Shown here: piece by piece, positions 12,606-15,005 of the stretch
How the letters are laid out: each line of letters begins with the position of its first letter
How positions within the stretch are numbered: position 1 is the first letter of the stretch
NCBI GenBank assembly: GCA_964416175.1
Contig: CAYQDF010000077.1
Span: 1 to 15,005, forward strand
DNA from: CAYQDF01 sp964416175
GTDB lineage: Bacteria > Chloroflexota > Anaerolineae > Anaerolineales > UBA4823
Direction: 5' to 3'
DNA length: 15,005 bases
Translations under genes and position numbers: made by a program
Notes under the pieces: model-generated
Database searches by the model: none
The model's input: the letters and a program-made list of their open reading frames with translations, nothing else
What the model was told of the DNA's origin: nothing

Positions 12606-15005
12606 TTATCTCCAATTCTCAAGACGGGTTTTAATCTCATGGACAAGGCTGTCCTCAATACCCAGATCCTCGAGGATGCTTATTGCATTTTCGGTGTAAA
12701 TCACTGCCTGCTCGCGCTTATCTAGCAAATGGAACGCCACGCCTAATTTCGCTTGCGCGTCCGCCTCCCCGTATCTGTCCCCGATCTCTCTAGCGATCGC
12801 CAGCGCCTGCTGGCATAATTCAACAGTCCGTTCAGGATCGCCTTCTTTAGAGTAGAGATCAGCTAAATTGCAGAGGGTGATCTCCTCGCCAAGCCGATTG
12901 CCGAGTTCTCGATCGATTGCCAGGGCCTGTACATATGACTGGATCCCCCGGATATGGTCTCCCAGCTCAGTATAAACCAGTCCAAGATTTCCAAGCGCGT
13001 TGCTTTCGTTCCGGCGGTCGCCGATCTCCCTGAAGATATCCAGCGCCTGTTTATATAAATCAATTGCTTGAGCGAAGTTCTTCAATTCTAAGTATGCATT
13101 TCCCATATCGTTCAGAGTTGCTCCCTCCGCCGGGCGGTTGCCGACTTCACGCAGAATAGCCAGGGATTCTTCATGATACGTAATCGCTTCTCCAGGTTTC
13201 CCCAAATTCTTGTAAGCCATTCCTATGTTGCCCAGCGCGCTACCCTCCCCCGACCGATCGCCGATCTCCCTGGCGAGTTCCAGGTGTTGCTGGAAATATT
13301 CGATCGCGCGATAGATTTCACCCCTGGCGTTGTAAGCCAGTCCCAGGATTCCCAATACTTTACCTGCATTTTTCCGTTCACCGATCGAGCGGAAGACTTC
13401 CAGGGCGGAATCGGAATATTTGATGCAGGCTTGCAGATCCCCCAGTTCGAAACAGGCGATGCCCAAATTCTTTAGATGGCTCGCCTGGTCTGCGGGCTTA
13501 TTCAATTTTTGGGCGCATTTCAACCCAAATTCATACCAATGAATCCTATCACCAGGCGCAATGCGTAAATTTAATAACCTCGACCCGTATTTCAGGTATT
13601 CATTGCCCAGAGCTAGCCCCACTTCCAACTCTGAATCAGCTTTAGCCCATTCCAGCGCGGCGATGATATTCGGCCATTCCAGGTCGATTAATCTTAAACT
13701 CGATTTGAGATCTTCACCACCCCGAGTGAACATTTCTTCGGCCCGGCGAATGACCTCCAGGTAATGCCTGGCCATGCGTTCCTGACCTGAGGCTCTTTCT
13801 GTTTCTGAAAGCTGGTTGTCCGCGAAGATGCGCGCCAGATCGTGCAAGTTGTATCTTTGACTCGCAGGTGCCCACTCTACCAGGTACTTGACCACCAGGT
13901 CATTTACCATCCTTGAGGTGGCGTGCATTCCTATCCCCCATATACTGGAAACAGCAGCCCTGTCGAAGGAATTAGGGAAAACTGCCAGCAGTGACCAAAA
14001 CCTTCGTTTTTCTACATCGAGCAGGTCGTAGCTCAACATGAAAGTGGCTTCAATTCCAAAAGAATCCTGGCTCATGCCCAGGGAGGAGTCGATAACTTCG
14101 AGCCGCTTTCTCGCCTGGGAGAGCCAGTCCACGTACTCTCCAGGGTCCAGATCGACCCATCCAGCCAGTGCGCTGCCGGCCAGTCTTAGCGCGAGCGGCA
14201 GGTATCCGCATAAACGGGCGATTTGGTCTGCTTGGGACCCAATTCGGGGAGCGATTAGGCGCAGCAGATCTACGGAATCATCCGGGGACAGAGTATTGAG
14301 ATGAATATCCAGCATGCCCGGCAATTTAAAATACTGCCGGGACGTGAAGATCAGCAAGGAATCCTGTGGAGGGATCAGGTCTGCGACGATCTTACCGTTC
14401 GGAGCGTTGTCTAGAAAAATTATAGACTTCAGCCCCCGAAGCTTCGAGCGATAGATCGCCGACAATTCGGCCTCGGTCTCCGGTATCTTGAAATCCCGGC
14501 TGAAGGAACGAAGGACATAATTCATGACCTCGATAGCGGTCAGCGGATCTTCCGAAAGACCTTTCAGATCCAGCTGGATTTGGGCGTCTGGGAAATCAGT
14601 CTTATGGGACTCCGCGACTTTGAGCGCAAAGGCGGTCTTTCCAATCCCCCCCATGCCGAAAATACCGATGATCCGGGATCTCCTTTTTGCGATCGCTTCG
14701 TAGACCTGGGAAAGTTCATGCTCCCGCCCAACGAAATCGACGGGGGGCAACTTGAGCTGGTGGAGATAGTCATGGATGTCTGTCTCTGCCCAGGCAGCGA
14801 GCAAAGTTTTGTCCGCTTCATTTTTGGTGATGCGTCTTAGTTCGTGAAGTGCGCGATGGTCAGCAGAACGAAGGAGTTCCGAAGTTTCCGCCTCGTTGAG
14901 ATGAAGCGAGGCAGCAACCCTGACGATGTCCTGCCACCTGCGCGGCTTCCGGACGATCCCCTCGACCCAGTTGGCGATGGTCCGTTTGGGGATGCCGGAG
15001 AGATC
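12606..15005 (-). CDS. HTH / NB-ARC / TPR regulator, N-terminus beyond the right edge
   Basis: The minus-strand frame is open to the window edge, giving 799 visible residues. Residues 1-50 read like the second half of an XRE-type helix-turn-helix (LSGIPKRTIANWVEGIVRKP, then a short helical tail). A linker follows, then an NB-ARC STAND ATPase: GREHEL (93-98), Walker A GMGGIGKT (117-124), Walker B SIIFLDN (194-200), FTSRQ (220-224), GYLPLAL (267-273) and an LHD at about 387, the place of the MHD latch. From about 507 to 792 there are seven TPR repeats of 40 residues, for example LGNIGMAYKNLGKPGEAI. Such proteins act as ligand-gated switches in transcription or defence. A start at 14804 would remove the HTH and is only an internal codon. 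There is no clear terminator after the stop. Confidence 0.9.
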   Translation of the reverse strand, partial: DLSGIPKRTIANWVEGIVRKPRRWQDIVRVAASLHLNEAETSELLRSADHRALHELRRITKNEADKTLLAAWAETDIHDYLHQLKLPPVDFVGREHELSQVYEAIAKRRSRIIGIFGMGGIGKTAFALKVAESHKTDFPDAQIQLDLKGLSEDPLTAIEVMNYVLRSFSRDFKIPETEAELSAIYRSKLRGLKSIIFLDNAPNGKIVADLIPPQDSLLIFTSRQYFKLPGMLDIHLNTLSPDDSVDLLRLIAPRIGSQADQIARLCGYLPLALRLAGSALAGWVDLDPGEYVDWLSQARKRLEVIDSSLGMSQDSFGIEATFMLSYDLLDVEKRRFWSLLAVFPNSFDRAAVSSIWGIGMHATSRMVNDLVVKYLVEWAPASQRYNLHDLARIFADNQLSETERASGQERMARHYLEVIRRAEEMFTRGGEDLKSSLRLIDLEWPNIIAALEWAKADSELEVGLALGNEYLKYGSRLLNLRIAPGDRIHWYEFGLKCAQKLNKPADQASHLKNLGIACFELGDLQACIKYSDSALEVFRSIGERKNAGKVLGILGLAYNARGEIYRAIEYFQQHLELAREIGDRSGEGSALGNIGMAYKNLGKPGEAITYHEESLAILREVGNRPAEGATLNDMGNAYLELKNFAQAIDLYKQALDIFREIGDRRNESNALGNLGLVYTELGDHIRGIQSYVQALAIDRELGNRLGEEITLCNLADLYSKEGDPERTVELCQQALAIAREIGDRYGEADAQAKLGVAFHLLDKREQAVIYTENAISILEDLGIEDSLVHEIKTRLENWR
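12661..13500 (-). repeat. 120-base periodic DNA repeat encoding the TPR array
   Basis: A block starting CCGA (CCGATCTCCCTG-like, followed by ...CCAGCGCCTG or CCAGGG) recurs at 12781, 12901, 13021, 13141, 13261 and 13381, that is at exact 120-base steps with no indel. It encodes the inter-repeat turn (AREIGDR, FREIGDR, DRELGNR). Sequence identity between copies is moderate, so this is an in-frame coding repeat and not a CRISPR array. Confidence 0.75.

Noticed and set aside
12781..13500. Regular 120-base repeat considered as a CRISPR array
   Set aside because: Repeats are imperfect, in frame with no unique spacers, and encode TPR units.
12606..14804. Start of the NB-ARC protein at the TTG at 14804
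   Set aside because: The frame continues upstream without a stop into an HTH-like segment to the window edge, so the TTG is internal.

Overview
The window looks like chromosomal DNA from an anaerobic or facultative bacterium, most likely Chloroflexota (Anaerolineae-like). This is inferred from gene style, not from a marker gene: GC-rich coding DNA, Thr/Pro-rich lipoproteins, a MalT-type LuxR start, an E2-like acyltransferase tail, and an HTH/NB-ARC/TPR protein beside a CODH operon. No rRNA or tRNA gene was seen.

Bases 1-1640 are worn ground around one good gene. A membrane-protein gene on the minus strand is broken by an amber codon (1-414). An unassigned spacer follows and ends in a strong orphan terminator (781-810). 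Next is an intact small YedF-type DsrE protein (867-1217), then a short ORF (1394-1636) that is a chimera of a MalT-like regulator start and an E2-like acyltransferase end.

Bases 1647-5963 hold a carbon monoxide oxidation operon on the plus strand. It has a promoter, a leader of about 260 bases, cooF (four-cluster ferredoxin-like protein), cooS (Ni-Fe CO dehydrogenase with every C-cluster ligand and a CX2C D-cluster motif) and an FAD/NAD(P) oxidoreductase. Together these would pass CO electrons from CooS through CooF to the flavoprotein and on to NAD(P). Between cooS and the flavoprotein lies a spacer of 201 bases holding a 16-bp closing helix around four smaller hairpins. It is the least explained structure in the window.

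Bases 5991-7713 hold a convergent terminator region and a minus-strand operon: an ArsR-ArsC fusion (repressor plus thioredoxin-type arsenate reductase) and, one base after its stop, a calcineurin-like phosphoesterase. An extended -10 promoter and a palindromic operator sit just upstream.

Bases 7740-10148 carry two related lipoprotein genes in tandem, both broken: the first by one frameshift, the second by two frameshifts and a stop.

Bases 10150-12554 are a three-gene minus-strand operon with 4-base overlaps: a PcpA/MhqO-like ring-cleaving dioxygenase, a CatE-like two-domain VOC dioxygenase and a YccU-like CoA-binding protein. A TATAAT box overlaps a 17-base dyad upstream of it. From 12606 to the right edge runs a large HTH/NB-ARC/TPR regulator whose N-terminus lies outside the window.
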